A stretch of DNA of 64,000 nucleotides from Chitinophaga polysaccharea (GCF_902150045.1 NZ_CABFVU010000001.1:2852001-2916000), one strand, 5' to 3'; shown: positions 17,487-26,393, counted from the first letter of the stretch. The notes: generated by a model from the sequence alone, not told the origin. Numbers and translations are program-made.

Positions 17487-18695
17487 ATGAACGGACTGTC
17501 GCTACTTCCTGTCGCGGAAATGTGCGTGGTGATTTTTGCGCTGATTTTTTTGTTGAAGAGATTGAAACAACCCTACCAGATCGCTTATATCCTTGCGGGT
17601 ATATTGCTTGGTCCATACATGCTACATATTTTCTCTGGCCCTGAGCAAACGGCGGTTGTAGGGGAGATTGGCATATTATTACTGATGTTTTTCCTTGGAA
17701 TGGAGATCAATGTTCCCGGCAAACAAAGTCATTTGATTAAGCCGTTGATAGCGCAGGGGACAAAAATGATATTGGGTTTTGGTTTTGCGCTATTAATAGG
17801 TTCCCTGAAGGGATGGTCACTTGTGGATATTATTATGCTCTCCGTTTTGTTTGTCTTTAACAGTACCGCAGTAGTTAGCGAATATCTCAAGCGAAGTGGA
17901 GAGCTACATTCAGATTTTGGTACCACGATCCTCAATATACTGATCACCCAGGATATCCTGCTTGCGCCTGTGCTCACCCTGTTCCAGTTCTTAGGTAATA
18001 AGGAATTTCACATTATAAAGATAATAATGCCGCTGACCCTTTCGCTTATTATCTTTTTAATATTAAAGAGCCTGCGTAATCGTAAAGGCCCGGGTTTATT
18101 TACCGGCAAGTTGATTAACGATGAGGAAGATCACGATTTCCAGGTCTTTGCCGGCGCTGCCATTTGTTTGTCTTTCGGAGTACTGGCTGAGCTCAATGGT
18201 TTAAGCGGGTCCGTTGGCAGCTTTATCGCAGGGATGATCATTGGCAGGTTACCCGCGTTTAGCTGGCTGGAACATTCCCTGAAACCCTTTAAGGTTTTCT
18301 TTGTTTCCCTGTTTTTTGTTTCTGTAGGTTTACGGCTGGATATCTCTTATTTGAAAAGCAACTATGCCGTCGTCTTTGGTGGCACCTTTTTTATTCTCTT
18401 TAGCAACTGTGTGCTTTCAGCGCTGGTGTTCCGGTTCCTTCGGTACGATTGGGAAGAAAGCTTCTATGGCGGCGCGCTGCTTTCTCAAACCGGAGAGTTT
18501 GGCATTCTTGCCTTAACAGTGGCGCATAGCTTACACGTAATAGGAGAGGGATTGTTTAAAGCAGGCATCGCTATCACAGCGCTTTCGTTGCTTCTTTCTA
18601 CAATCTGGATTGGCCTGCTGAAGGGGCTGGCGAACCGGCGGGGAAAAAATCCCTTGCGGAATGCAGGGCGAATTTTAAAGCATGCAGGTGATTGA
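17487..18695 (+). CDS. Cation:proton antiporter, CPA2 (KefB-like) family
   Basis: A 402-residue polytopic inner-membrane protein with about 12 hydrophobic segments, covering the Na+/H+ exchanger domain. Family features include YQIAYILAGILLGPYML, LLMFFLGMEINV, VFNSTAVVSEYLK, FAGAAICLSFGVLAELNGLS and the QTGEFGILALTVA stretch typical of KefB/CPA2 transporters. No cytoplasmic RCK/TrkA-N domain follows, so it is a short version. It likely exchanges Na+ or K+ for protons; neighbouring Hsp20 suggests an envelope or ionic-stress setting (inference). Confidence 0.88.
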   Translation: MNGLSLLPVAEMCVVIFALIFLLKRLKQPYQIAYILAGILLGPYMLHIFSGPEQTAVVGEIGILLLMFFLGMEINVPGKQSHLIKPLIAQGTKMILGFGFALLIGSLKGWSLVDIIMLSVLFVFNSTAVVSEYLKRSGELHSDFGTTILNILITQDILLAPVLTLFQFLGNKEFHIIKIIMPLTLSLIIFLILKSLRNRKGPGLFTGKLINDEEDHDFQVFAGAAICLSFGVLAELNGLSGSVGSFIAGMIIGRLPAFSWLEHSLKPFKVFFVSLFFVSVGLRLDISYLKSNYAVVFGGTFFILFSNCVLSALVFRFLRYDWEESFYGGALLSQTGEFGILALTVAHSLHVIGEGLFKAGIAITALSLLLSTIWIGLLKGLANRRGKNPLRNAGRILKHAGD

Positions 18696-18743
18696 AATTT
18701 TCATATGGCCCGGCCGCATACGAAAAGCTATTTTCAAAGGATA

Positions 18744-18772
18744 TTAACAGGCTTTACTTCAAGGCCTGTTAA
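18744..18772. terminator. Bidirectional hairpin between convergent genes
   Basis: TTAACAGGC (18744-18752) pairs exactly with GCCTGTTAA (18764-18772) across an 11-base loop. It sits between the convergent antiporter and reductase genes and overlaps the reductase stop codon. Confidence 0.55.
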
Positions 18773-19668
18773 CTTGCAGGTTTCCGGAGTATTTCAATCA
18801 AACTATTGATCCCCGCTTTTTCAAAACCCTGGTCAACAGTGGCACTATACAAACTATAAATGATTTCCGGAAGCGAAGTGTTAATACCAGCCTCCCTGCT
18901 CGCTTTTAAGGTATGTTCTACACTGGCTTTAAGCATCAGCATATTGTTGTCATCACCACTGTAAGTACCTTCATCTGTTTCCCTGAAAGTTGAAGATTCT
19001 GCTATCAGCACCGGCATAAATTGCATAAATTTATTCAGATAAGGTTCAAACGTTGCCGCCCTGATACCGGCAGATTGCACCATGGCAATAGCATGTAGTA
19101 CACCTGCTGCCGAAATATACATATAGTCGAGCAACGCCTGGTAGTACATCATGGCGAGACAGGGATCTTCACCCCGGAAATCAGTAGCGGTCATTACTGA
19201 TAATACCGGCTGGTACCGGTCAAAAACTTCTTTTTTACCGCTGTACAAGGTATATATTTCAGGGCCTTCTTTACCAATGTAAAGCGGTGGTACCATAATA
19301 CCGCCGGAAAGAAAGGAAGCACCGAGGTGCTCCAACCAATTGGCTGCTGCCGCTACGGTGCCTGGCGAATCGGAGCCCATATTAATGATAGTCTTTCCTT
19401 TAAGGGTAGCCTCTGCTGGCTCCAGCACGGTGTACATATTGGCATATTCCGTAAGACTCATGATCAGCAGTTCATTGGCTTCTACTGCAGCTGTAATATC
19501 CGGGGCCAGTATAGCGCCCTGTTCTACCAGGTGTGCCGCCTTTGAAGTGGTACGGTTCCATACAGTTACTTTATATCCTTTACTGAGATAAGCGGCAGCC
19601 ATTGCCTGCCCCATAGGGCCCAGCCCGATCACTGTTAATGCCTCTGCATTGTTTTGTTTGTTTTCCAT
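18769..19668 (-). CDS. NAD(P)-dependent reductase, imine reductase/3-hydroxyisobutyrate dehydrogenase-like
   Basis: About 299 residues. The N-terminal Rossmann domain carries TVIGLGPMGQAMAAAYLSKG with VWNRTTSKA after the second strand (Arg/Thr favour NADP). TIINMGSDSPGTVAA and FLSGGIMVPP follow, then an all-helical C-terminal domain. The pattern matches the beta-hydroxyacid dehydrogenase superfamily; the GSDSPG loop and lack of the usual catalytic Lys region resemble imine reductases. Start set at 19666-19668 (MENKQNN). An AraC gene lies just upstream on the same strand, with a spaced repeat between them. Confidence 0.8.
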   Translation of the reverse strand: MENKQNNAEALTVIGLGPMGQAMAAAYLSKGYKVTVWNRTTSKAAHLVEQGAILAPDITAAVEANELLIMSLTEYANMYTVLEPAEATLKGKTIINMGSDSPGTVAAAANWLEHLGASFLSGGIMVPPLYIGKEGPEIYTLYSGKKEVFDRYQPVLSVMTATDFRGEDPCLAMMYYQALLDYMYISAAGVLHAIAMVQSAGIRAATFEPYLNKFMQFMPVLIAESSTFRETDEGTYSGDDNNMLMLKASVEHTLKASREAGINTSLPEIIYSLYSATVDQGFEKAGINSLIEILRKPAS

Positions 19669-19724
19669 TACATTAAGTTTATAATGCAAGTTAAAACGGG
19701 CAGCCACTTACCCGGCATTGCAAT

Positions 19725-19752
19725 TGTCGGATTTAACTTAGAGAATGTCGGA
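19725..19752. promoter_or_regulatory. Putative AraC operator: TGTCGGA repeat at 21-bp spacing
   Basis: TGTCGGA occurs at 19725-19731 and 19746-19752, exactly 21 bp apart, in the 91-base gap between the AraC gene and the reductase it precedes. The placement, 60-85 bases upstream of the reductase start, fits an activator site. Confidence 0.5.
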
Positions 19753-19759
19753 AAATGGA

Positions 19760-20650
19760 TCAGGACTGCCGGTATTTTAATGGATTGATGCCGGCATGTT
19801 TCTTAAAGAAGGCGGAAAAGTAGTCAGGGTTTTCGAAGTGCAGGCTATCGGCAATTTCCGAAATGGTAGAACTGGTTTGACGTAACAATGATTTGGCATG
19901 ATGAATACGTGCATTATGGATGATCTGCAGGGCTGTCATACCGCTGATGGTCTTGATAGTTGAGGAAAGATGTTTGGTGGTCAGGTGCATCTTATCAGCA
20001 TAGAACCTGACGCCTGATTGCTGCCGGGAATACTGCTGTACGAGATTCATGAACCTATTATAAATTTCCTGCGGCCTGTTGGCAACAGGTCCGGTTACAG
20101 GCTCCGGTTCGGCATATTTTTGAGCTAACAGGAATACGATCTGCAGATAGTGTTGAATAATGGACCTGCTGAAAGAATTATCTTCCTGCTGGTATTCCTC
20201 ACTCATCTTTTTAAACAGCTCTGTAAATCCTGCAGTAGCCTTTTCTGTAAGCACTATTTCCGGGTTGCTGAAATAATTAGATAATGGAACTTCCTGTTGT
20301 TTGTAATGCCCCATTGATGCGGTATGAAGAAATTCCGGTGTAAAAAGGATCGTGAAACCGTTAACAGAATAGGTACCATCGGCATCACAGGACTGCAACC
20401 TGTAAGGGTTCACAAAAAAGAGCTTATTACCTTCCCCTGAGAAATTATAGTGATCCAGTTTAACCGGATGCCCGTTCTGCTGAAAAGTGATTTCAAAAAA
20501 ATGATTTCTGTAGGGAATATCATTCAGGCAATTATATATTTTCCTGTCATCCCATTGAAAGATCACAAAATCCCTGAACCGCATTTGGATATCAATATCA
20601 GATGCAGTAAGGAACTCGTTTATATCTGTATAGTTATTAATAACAGGCAT
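19760..20650 (-). CDS. AraC-family transcriptional regulator
   Basis: About 296 residues from the preferred start (20648-20650, MPVINNYTDINEFL); the longer frame would add an improbable hydrophobic tail. The N-terminal region is a cupin-like sensory domain (FVIFQWDDRKIYNCL, NKLFFVNPYRLQ). The C-terminal HTH pair reads FYADKMHLTTKHLSSTIK, STISEIADSLHFENPDYF and KHAGINPLKYRQ. The reductase gene lies 91 bases downstream on the same strand, and the 21-bp-spaced TGTCGGA repeat in that gap suggests direct control. Confidence 0.85.
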   Translation of the reverse strand: MPVINNYTDINEFLTASDIDIQMRFRDFVIFQWDDRKIYNCLNDIPYRNHFFEITFQQNGHPVKLDHYNFSGEGNKLFFVNPYRLQSCDADGTYSVNGFTILFTPEFLHTASMGHYKQQEVPLSNYFSNPEIVLTEKATAGFTELFKKMSEEYQQEDNSFSRSIIQHYLQIVFLLAQKYAEPEPVTGPVANRPQEIYNRFMNLVQQYSRQQSGVRFYADKMHLTTKHLSSTIKTISGMTALQIIHNARIHHAKSLLRQTSSTISEIADSLHFENPDYFSAFFKKHAGINPLKYRQS

Positions 20651-20834
20651 ACTGCAAATTAATGAAATTAGCAGAAGAATGATCCTCCCATAAGAAAGAG
20701 CCCGTTCCCCGGGAAGCAAAAAGAGAAGTATGAATATTTGCTCCCGGAAATCTCATGGAAAACCATGAGAAAAAAAGCAAGGTTTCCCCTGATTGCTAGT
20801 TAGGCTAATTCTGTATTCTTTTGCATAGAACTGA

Positions 20835-21271
20835 TTTCTGGCAAAACTGTTTAAGAAAGACGGCGGTCTTTGGCGTACAACAGCCGATTTCAGCAGGGCT
20901 TCCAAGGTGCGCGACATTCCCTTCTCCGACTGGAAGGGTTACGCCAGTGCCAGCCCCGATGGTAAGAAGATCGCGTTGCCGTTAGGTGAGCACATCTGGT
21001 TAATGTATGCTGATGGCAGCGATTTTCACCAGATCACCGAAGGTGATCAGCGGGAAACAAACCCCTGCTTTTCACCGACAGTAAATACCTGGCCATTCTG
21101 GCTAACTCCAGGGCCGGTACGCCAGGAAGCGGTACAACAGCTGCACATTTGTGTCTGGTGCCTGCCGATGGGCAGGTGTACAAAGTGTATCCGGGTGAGG
21201 ATAGCCGGGTCATGCAAGTGGCTGTGAAAGGAGAAGGCTTCGATTCCAGGGGGGCGGCAAAGCGATCGTAG
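20835..21271 (+). pseudogene. Remnant of a TolB/PD40-repeat protein, truncated and frameshifted
   Basis: From about 20835 the frame reads KKDGGLWRTTADFSRAS, WKGYASASPDGKKIALP, IWLMYADGSDFHQITEGD and NPCFSP, the hallmark of WD40-like PD40 beta-propeller repeats (TolB and tricorn/S41 proteases). After NPCFSP the frame shifts by one base; the neighbouring frame continues DSKYLAILANSRAGTPGSG, then AAHLCLVPADGQVYKVYPGE to a stop at 21271. No start or signal peptide is present and the protein ends after about two blades. It is a fragment with a frameshift. Confidence 0.75.
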
Positions 21272-21366
21272 CCGATTTCATATGGAGGTAAGGAGCCTAT
21301 ATAGCCATCTTATTGCGCATTTTATTAAAATCAATTCCAAGATTTTGTGAGGTCGGCAATAAAAGA

Positions 21367-21401
21367 ACTAAAACCGCACATTCGTGTACTAAAAGCGGAC
21401 A
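21367..21401. promoter_or_regulatory. Putative operator: ACTAAAA-SCGSACA repeat at 21-bp spacing
   Basis: ACTAAAACCGCACA (21367-21380) and ACTAAAAGCGGACA (21388-21401) match at 12 of 14 positions with an exact 21-bp period. They lie 95 bases upstream of the FtsX permease start. Repeats at this spacing are bound by LytTR-domain or AraC-type regulators; the protein involved is not in view. Confidence 0.5.
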
Positions 21402-21495
21402 GTTGTTAAAATAATATTATGTATATATAGCTGGTTGAAATAATGCGGTAGTCTGGCATCTTCTTAGCGCCGTAGATCAAAACCAGTTGATAACA

Positions 21496-23865
21496 ATGCT
21501 GAAGAACTATCTTAAGATCACCTGGCGCAATTTGCAGAAAAGCAAATTATATTCCTTCATCAATATAGCCGGCCTGGCTACCGGTATCGCGGTAGCATTA
21601 CTGATAGGGTTGTGGATCTGGGATGAGGTTTCATTTAATACCTACCATCGGCAATACAACCGGCTGGCACAGGTAATGGTCAGTACAACCGCAGGAAATA
21701 ACATCTATACCGGTACTACTACATCCATACCGATGGGGAATGAACTACACAGCAAGTATGCCGCTGACTTTAAATACGTATCCCTGGTTTCCCATCCGTC
21801 GGCACACATACTGGCCGTGGGCGATAAAAAAATATCGCAAACAGGAGTGTGGGCTGAAGAGGCTTTTCCTGTTATGTTCACCCTGAAAATGTTAAGCGGC
21901 AACGCCAACGGATTGAAAGACCCTTCTTCTGTATTGATAGCGCAGTCGGTGGCCCGGGCCCTTTTTGGCAATGCCGATCCTTTGGATAAAACAATACGGA
22001 TAGATAATAAGACGGATATGAAAGTTGCGGGGGTATATGAAGACCTGCCTTACAATACGACCATACGTGATCTGAAGCTCCTGTTGCCCTGGGATAGATA
22101 TGTTAACATCGAGGACGGGGTGAAAAAATCACAGACACAATGGGACAACCATATGTGCAGGTTGTATGTACAGCTAAATGATCATGCGGATCCTGACAAA
22201 ATAAATGCAAAGATCAAAAGTATACCTGCTCCGTATATCAAATATACCAGGGAAGAGCTGCTGTTGCAACCCATGGCCAAATGGCATTTATACAACGAAT
22301 TTAAGAATGGCAAACAGGTGGGCGGGCGTATACGCATGGTATGGCTCATAGGCATTATCGGTGTATTCGTATTGTTATTGGCCTGTATTAATTTCATGAA
22401 CCTGTCTACCGCCAGAAGTGAGAAGCGTAGCAAGGAAGTGGGGATACGTAAGGCCATTGGTTCGTTACGCTGGCAGATCATTGGCCAGTTTCTCAGCGAG
22501 TCGCTGATCATAACGTTCCTGGCGCTTATACTGGCCATTCTGTTAGTACAGTTATCGCTTCCTTTTTTCAACAGGTTGTCGGATAAAGTAATGTTTATTC
22601 CCTGGAGTTACCCCTTGTTCTGGTTACTAATACTGGGCTTTACATTTTTTACCGGGCTTGTTTCAGGCAGCTATCCCGCCTTTTATTTATCGGCCTTCAA
22701 ACCTGTAAAAGTGCTGAAGGGAACTTTCAGGGCAGGGCGCATGGCCTCCCTTCCCCGCAAAGTAATGGTGGTAGTACAGTTCACGGTATCCATTACACTG
22801 ATCATAGGTACCCTCATCGTTTACCGGCAGATACAACATGCCCGGAACCGGCCGGTTGGTTATACCCGTGAGGGATTGATCACGGTAGATATGAATACCC
22901 CAGATATATTGGGGCATTACGACGCCATGAGGAGCGACCTGCTGGAAACAGGAGCAGTGGCCGATATGGCGCAATCAAACAGCGCGCCTACAACCGTATG
23001 GTCTAATAATATTGTTGACTGGAAAGGTAAGGACCCAAGTATAACAGTAAGCCCCGGAACCATTGCTGTTTCACACGATTTTGGAAACACACTTGGCTGG
23101 AAAATAAAAGAAGGACGCGATTTTTCTCGCAGCTATCCGTCAGATACCGGCGCTTTTATATTAAATGAATCAGCGGTTCGTCTCACTGGTTTTAAACAGC
23201 CTATCGGGCAAACTATCAGGTGGCTGGACCAGGATCATGTTATCATCGGGGTGGTGAAGGATATGGTAATGGAATCGCCTTATCAGCCTATACGGCCCAC
23301 TATCTTTCATTTGAATCCCAATTGGGCCCGTTTGATCATAGTACGCATAAAGCCCGGCATGCCCATGCAGGAAGGACTGGCTAGAATTGAGCCTGTATTC
23401 AAAAAGTATAATCCCGGAAGTCCTTTCGTGTATAAATTTACAGATGATGAATATGCTAAAAAGTTTGAGGATGAAAAACGTATCGGTAACCTAAGCAGCT
23501 TCTTCGCAGTCCTGGCTGTCTTCATTTCCTGCCTGGGTTTATTTGGACTGGCATCATTTGTAGCGGAACAGCGTACCAAGGAAATAGGTATACGTAAAGT
23601 AATGGGAGCGTCCGTATTCAATCTATGGAAAATGTTGTCAAAAGATTTCGTGGCCCTGGTGATTATTTCCTGTGCCATAGCCATTCCCCTGGCCTGGTAT
23701 TTCCTGTATCAATGGCTGCAACAATATGAATACCGTACACAAATATCGTGGTGGATTTTTGCAGCTGCTATTATAGGGGCATTAATGATCACTTTGGCAA
23801 CAGTCAGCTATCAGGCTATAAAAGCGGCAATAATAAACCCGATAAACAGCTTGAAAGCCGAGTGA
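21496..23865 (+). CDS. FtsX/MacB-type ABC transporter permease
   Basis: A 789-residue permease with the layout MacB periplasmic core - FtsX - core - FtsX: a first membrane segment near residues 20-40 (FINIAGLATGIAVALLIGLW), a large extracytoplasmic domain, three segments near 285-400 (GIIGVFVLLLACINFMNLST followed by RSEKRSKEVGIRKAIGSL), a second core, and three more at the C-terminus after RTKEIGIRKVMGAS. The start at 21496 (MLKNYLKITWRNL) matches the family. No ATPase gene is adjacent, as is common for these Bacteroidota permeases, which must borrow a MacB-type ATPase. Substrate unknown; peptides, antibiotics or lipoproteins are possible. Confidence 0.9.
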   Translation: MLKNYLKITWRNLQKSKLYSFINIAGLATGIAVALLIGLWIWDEVSFNTYHRQYNRLAQVMVSTTAGNNIYTGTTTSIPMGNELHSKYAADFKYVSLVSHPSAHILAVGDKKISQTGVWAEEAFPVMFTLKMLSGNANGLKDPSSVLIAQSVARALFGNADPLDKTIRIDNKTDMKVAGVYEDLPYNTTIRDLKLLLPWDRYVNIEDGVKKSQTQWDNHMCRLYVQLNDHADPDKINAKIKSIPAPYIKYTREELLLQPMAKWHLYNEFKNGKQVGGRIRMVWLIGIIGVFVLLLACINFMNLSTARSEKRSKEVGIRKAIGSLRWQIIGQFLSESLIITFLALILAILLVQLSLPFFNRLSDKVMFIPWSYPLFWLLILGFTFFTGLVSGSYPAFYLSAFKPVKVLKGTFRAGRMASLPRKVMVVVQFTVSITLIIGTLIVYRQIQHARNRPVGYTREGLITVDMNTPDILGHYDAMRSDLLETGAVADMAQSNSAPTTVWSNNIVDWKGKDPSITVSPGTIAVSHDFGNTLGWKIKEGRDFSRSYPSDTGAFILNESAVRLTGFKQPIGQTIRWLDQDHVIIGVVKDMVMESPYQPIRPTIFHLNPNWARLIIVRIKPGMPMQEGLARIEPVFKKYNPGSPFVYKFTDDEYAKKFEDEKRIGNLSSFFAVLAVFISCLGLFGLASFVAEQRTKEIGIRKVMGASVFNLWKMLSKDFVALVIISCAIAIPLAWYFLYQWLQQYEYRTQISWWIFAAAIIGALMITLATVSYQAIKAAIINPINSLKAE

Positions 23866-24185
23866 GATATAGCTACCTGAAATATAGCTGTGGGATACAT
23901 TACCGGATACTCTCTTGCTGATTCTTCCAGGTTATCGAGGTAGAAGAAATCCTGGGAATTGACAGGGGATGCGATTAATTTCACATGAAACAAGCCCGGT
24001 CCCTTTTCCTGAAAATTATACTTTTATTATAATTGGCCGTATAGAAGATATTGATAAAAGCCAAAAGATGGTCGTGGCACGGTAATCTGAAAACCTAAGG
24101 TCTGGCAAATTATTACAGGCAACTGCATTCAGGGAATACTGGAAATTGTATCGTGTTTAATCTGTTCCGATATATCATCTCTTTT
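23866..24185. other. Intergenic region upstream of the serine hydrolase
   Basis: About 320 bases without a supported gene. A minus-strand frame near 23880-23993 reads KLIASPVNSQDFFYLDNLEE, which looks protein-like but has no intact gene around it; it may be a remnant. Nothing else is evident. Confidence 0.4.
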
Positions 24186-25601
24186 ATGAAAATAATATTC
24201 GCCGTTTTATCCGGTCTTTTCCTGTACAATGCCCTGCAAGCCCAATCTGTCCTCCAGGATTCGCTGGTTGCCCGCTACAACCGGAATGACTTCAGTGGCG
24301 TTTATAATCTCGGTTCCGCTTCCTGGAGATCAAATACCAACCCAGATGGGATCGCCGGGTGGCTGCAGTATATGAAGTCCCAAACCGGGCCGATCATGCA
24401 CAGTGCTTTAACAACAGACTCCGGGAAAGCACAATTTTTTAAGTGGGACGGCGCTAAAAAGATGCTGAGCTTTAAATTAATCCTATCGGATACGGGTGGT
24501 TTTGAGGGATTTGATTTTCAACCCTATCATTTACCGCTATCCATGGCGTATGCTGCACCCGTTTCAAATGATAACCCGCTGAAAACCCACCTGGATTCAG
24601 CTGTCCATTACAGTACAACAGACTTTATGCTTACACATCATTTAATAGGTCTGTCGGTCGGCGTAGTTAACAACGGTCATAAGCATTTTTATAATTACGG
24701 TACTGTGGAGAAGGACAAAATGCAGTTGCCCACTTCGCAGACAGTATTTGAGCTGGCTTCCATCGCCAAAACCTTTACGGGCATTTTACTGGCACAGGCG
24801 GTACTGGACCATAAAATTTCGCTGGACGATGATATCCGGAAATTTATGCCTGGCGATTTTCCAAACCTGCAATACCAGGGAGCTCCTTTAAAGATCGTTA
24901 ATCTCGCTAACCATACTTCCGGTCTTCCGGTGGAGTTGCCCAACCTGGATACCTTCAAAAATGAGTTTGATGTGATGAAGATGTACGATCATTATACCAA
25001 TGACAAGTTCTTCACAGACCTGCGCTCCGTGAAAATCGACACGCTGCCCGGTGTCAGATATGGTTATTCCAATGCGGGCATGAAACTGCTCGGCATTGTC
25101 CTTGAAAAGGCTTACGGGCTGTCGTACCAGCAATTGCTGAAAAAATATATTACAGGTCTGCTGGATATGCCGGCAACGCGGACAGGACTCCTGATTAGTG
25201 ATACAACCAGTTATACCAAAGGCTATAGCGGCGATGGCATCACCATGCCGCATGGAAACTGGAATATGTTCGGCGGCGCCGCGGCGATTATTTCCAACAG
25301 TCACGACATGGCAAATTATGTGAAAGCAAATATTGATGAATCGCAGCCTGCGATCCGGCTTTCCCATAAGCAGACCTTTACTGACGGTAATTTTACACTG
25401 GGCCTGGGTTGGCAGATTTCCAGGAATACCATCAATGGCACCCGCATTTGGAAAAGCGGAGGTGCGCTGGGTTTCCGTAGTTACTGTGCTGTTGTGCCTG
25501 ATAAAAAGATCGGTATGATCTGGCTTTCCAACCGATCAGACCTTGCAGATGATGAAATTGCGGAAATGGTTGATCAGATATTATTGGCTGCCAAACAATA
25601 A
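24186..25601 (+). CDS. Secreted serine hydrolase, beta-lactamase class C/PBP-like
   Basis: About 471 residues with a signal peptide (MKIIFAVLSGLFL...LQAQS). Residues about 20-125 form a small N-terminal domain of the type seen before such hydrolases (DSLVARYNRNDFSGVYNL). The catalytic domain has SIAK (nucleophile Ser about 192, Lys about 195), GYSNAG (the YxN motif), and a KSGG in IWKSGGALGF as the third motif. It acts in the periplasm or outside; such proteins are more often esterases, peptidases or amide hydrolases than true beta-lactamases. The start ATG at 24186 is chosen because it begins the signal peptide. Confidence 0.88.
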   Translation: MKIIFAVLSGLFLYNALQAQSVLQDSLVARYNRNDFSGVYNLGSASWRSNTNPDGIAGWLQYMKSQTGPIMHSALTTDSGKAQFFKWDGAKKMLSFKLILSDTGGFEGFDFQPYHLPLSMAYAAPVSNDNPLKTHLDSAVHYSTTDFMLTHHLIGLSVGVVNNGHKHFYNYGTVEKDKMQLPTSQTVFELASIAKTFTGILLAQAVLDHKISLDDDIRKFMPGDFPNLQYQGAPLKIVNLANHTSGLPVELPNLDTFKNEFDVMKMYDHYTNDKFFTDLRSVKIDTLPGVRYGYSNAGMKLLGIVLEKAYGLSYQQLLKKYITGLLDMPATRTGLLISDTTSYTKGYSGDGITMPHGNWNMFGGAAAIISNSHDMANYVKANIDESQPAIRLSHKQTFTDGNFTLGLGWQISRNTINGTRIWKSGGALGFRSYCAVVPDKKIGMIWLSNRSDLADDEIAEMVDQILLAAKQ

Positions 25602-25644
25602 TATGTTGAAAAGAATATACCTCCGGCAGATAAAATTGCCGGGG

Positions 25645-25766
25645 AAAAGAAGAGGCTGTATCAAAAGTAATCTGAAAGTCCTGAGAATTGCGTAAACGAA
25701 AATTCTCTCCATCAGGTACCCGAATAAAATCGAGTAAAAATTACTTTTGATACAGCCTCTTCTTTT
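25645..25766. repeat. 122-bp MITE-like element with 27-bp perfect terminal inverted repeats
   Basis: The 27 bases at 25645-25671 are exactly repeated in inverse at 25740-25766, and begin AAAAGAAGAGGCTGTATC. The 68-base interior encodes nothing and contains its own GAGAATT/AATTCTC dyad. GAGGCTGT(A/C)TCAAAA-type ends are familiar from IS1182-like insertion sequences, so this looks like a miniature, non-autonomous derivative. It lies between convergent genes, where transcribed it would fold into a hairpin that could act as terminator. Confidence 0.65.
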
Positions 25767-25770
25767 TTTA

Positions 25771-26124
25771 TTAGTATTCCTGGAAGTCATAATACGATGG
25801 GCTGCCACCGCCGCTTACAGAAACCTCTACATAAGTATTTGCATTGTCTGCAGCATTACAGTAAACCGGGTTAGACGGTGAAAGAAATCCATACCCGTTC
25901 GCAGAATATACTATGTAATTGCCGGAAGAAACATACAAATAATTGCCCGACCAGCTTAAGCCAGGTATGGGGCCATTACCGAAGGCATAGATGAAATTCC
26001 AGGCGAAAGCAGGTGAATGCAGGCCAGGTAGGGAAGCCGGCTGTCTTAACGCGGAAGTTGCTTTCATGCTAAGGCCGCAGCTAAGGAGGATTACCGCGGT
26101 CAAAAGTAGAGTCCTTTTGGTCAT
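25771..26124 (-). CDS. Small secreted protein of unknown function
   Basis: A 117-residue protein with a signal peptide (MTKRTLLLTAVILLSCGLSM) and a mature part rich in Gly, Ser, Tyr and Asn (YLYVSSGNYIVYSANGYG), ending SYYDFQEY. The composition suggests a small extracellular beta-rich or disordered protein. I recognise no family. It is divergent from the sensor kinase gene, sharing a 270-base promoter region that contains a 21-bp-spaced repeat, so the two might be co-regulated. Confidence 0.6.
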   Translation of the reverse strand: MTKRTLLLTAVILLSCGLSMKATSALRQPASLPGLHSPAFAWNFIYAFGNGPIPGLSWSGNYLYVSSGNYIVYSANGYGFLSPSNPVYCNAADNANTYVEVSVSGGGSPSYYDFQEY

Positions 26125-26195
26125 AAGATAATTTTTAGAAGGTTAATGTGATGAAACTTTCTAAAAGTTAATGAGACTTTTTTTAACCGATTCAT

Positions 26196-26228
26196 CAATT
26201 TGTATCAGATTGTCGACAATTTGTATCA
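26196..26228. promoter_or_regulatory. Putative operator: CAATTTGTATCA repeat at 21-bp spacing
   Basis: CAATTTGTATCA occurs at 26196-26207 and 26217-26228 with a 21-bp period. An inverted partial copy, TGATACAATTT, is at 26330-26340 and is also kept in the decayed duplicate near 8650. The region separates the small secreted protein gene from the sensor kinase; the AraC-type response regulator at 29581 is a candidate binder. Confidence 0.6.
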
Positions 26229-26393
26229 TTATAGATAAAGTATTCATGTCCTGCCTCACATGCAGATTGGGCGATACACATCTCCCGGAGGTTCCATCTT
26301 TAACGAATTGTAGTACGCACTCCAACAGATGATACAATTTATTTAAAACCTATAGGATTTTGATATCATTATTTATATTTGGACCTGGTAGTT

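Noticed and set aside
20751..20770. TCTCATGG-AAAA-CCATGAGA hairpin as terminator
   Set aside because: It lies upstream of an AraC gene start, not after a gene, and no T tract follows in either direction that fits.
23811..23993. Minus-strand 60-codon frame overlapping the permease end
   Set aside because: The first half looks protein-like but the rest is antisense to the permease; no complete gene can be supported.
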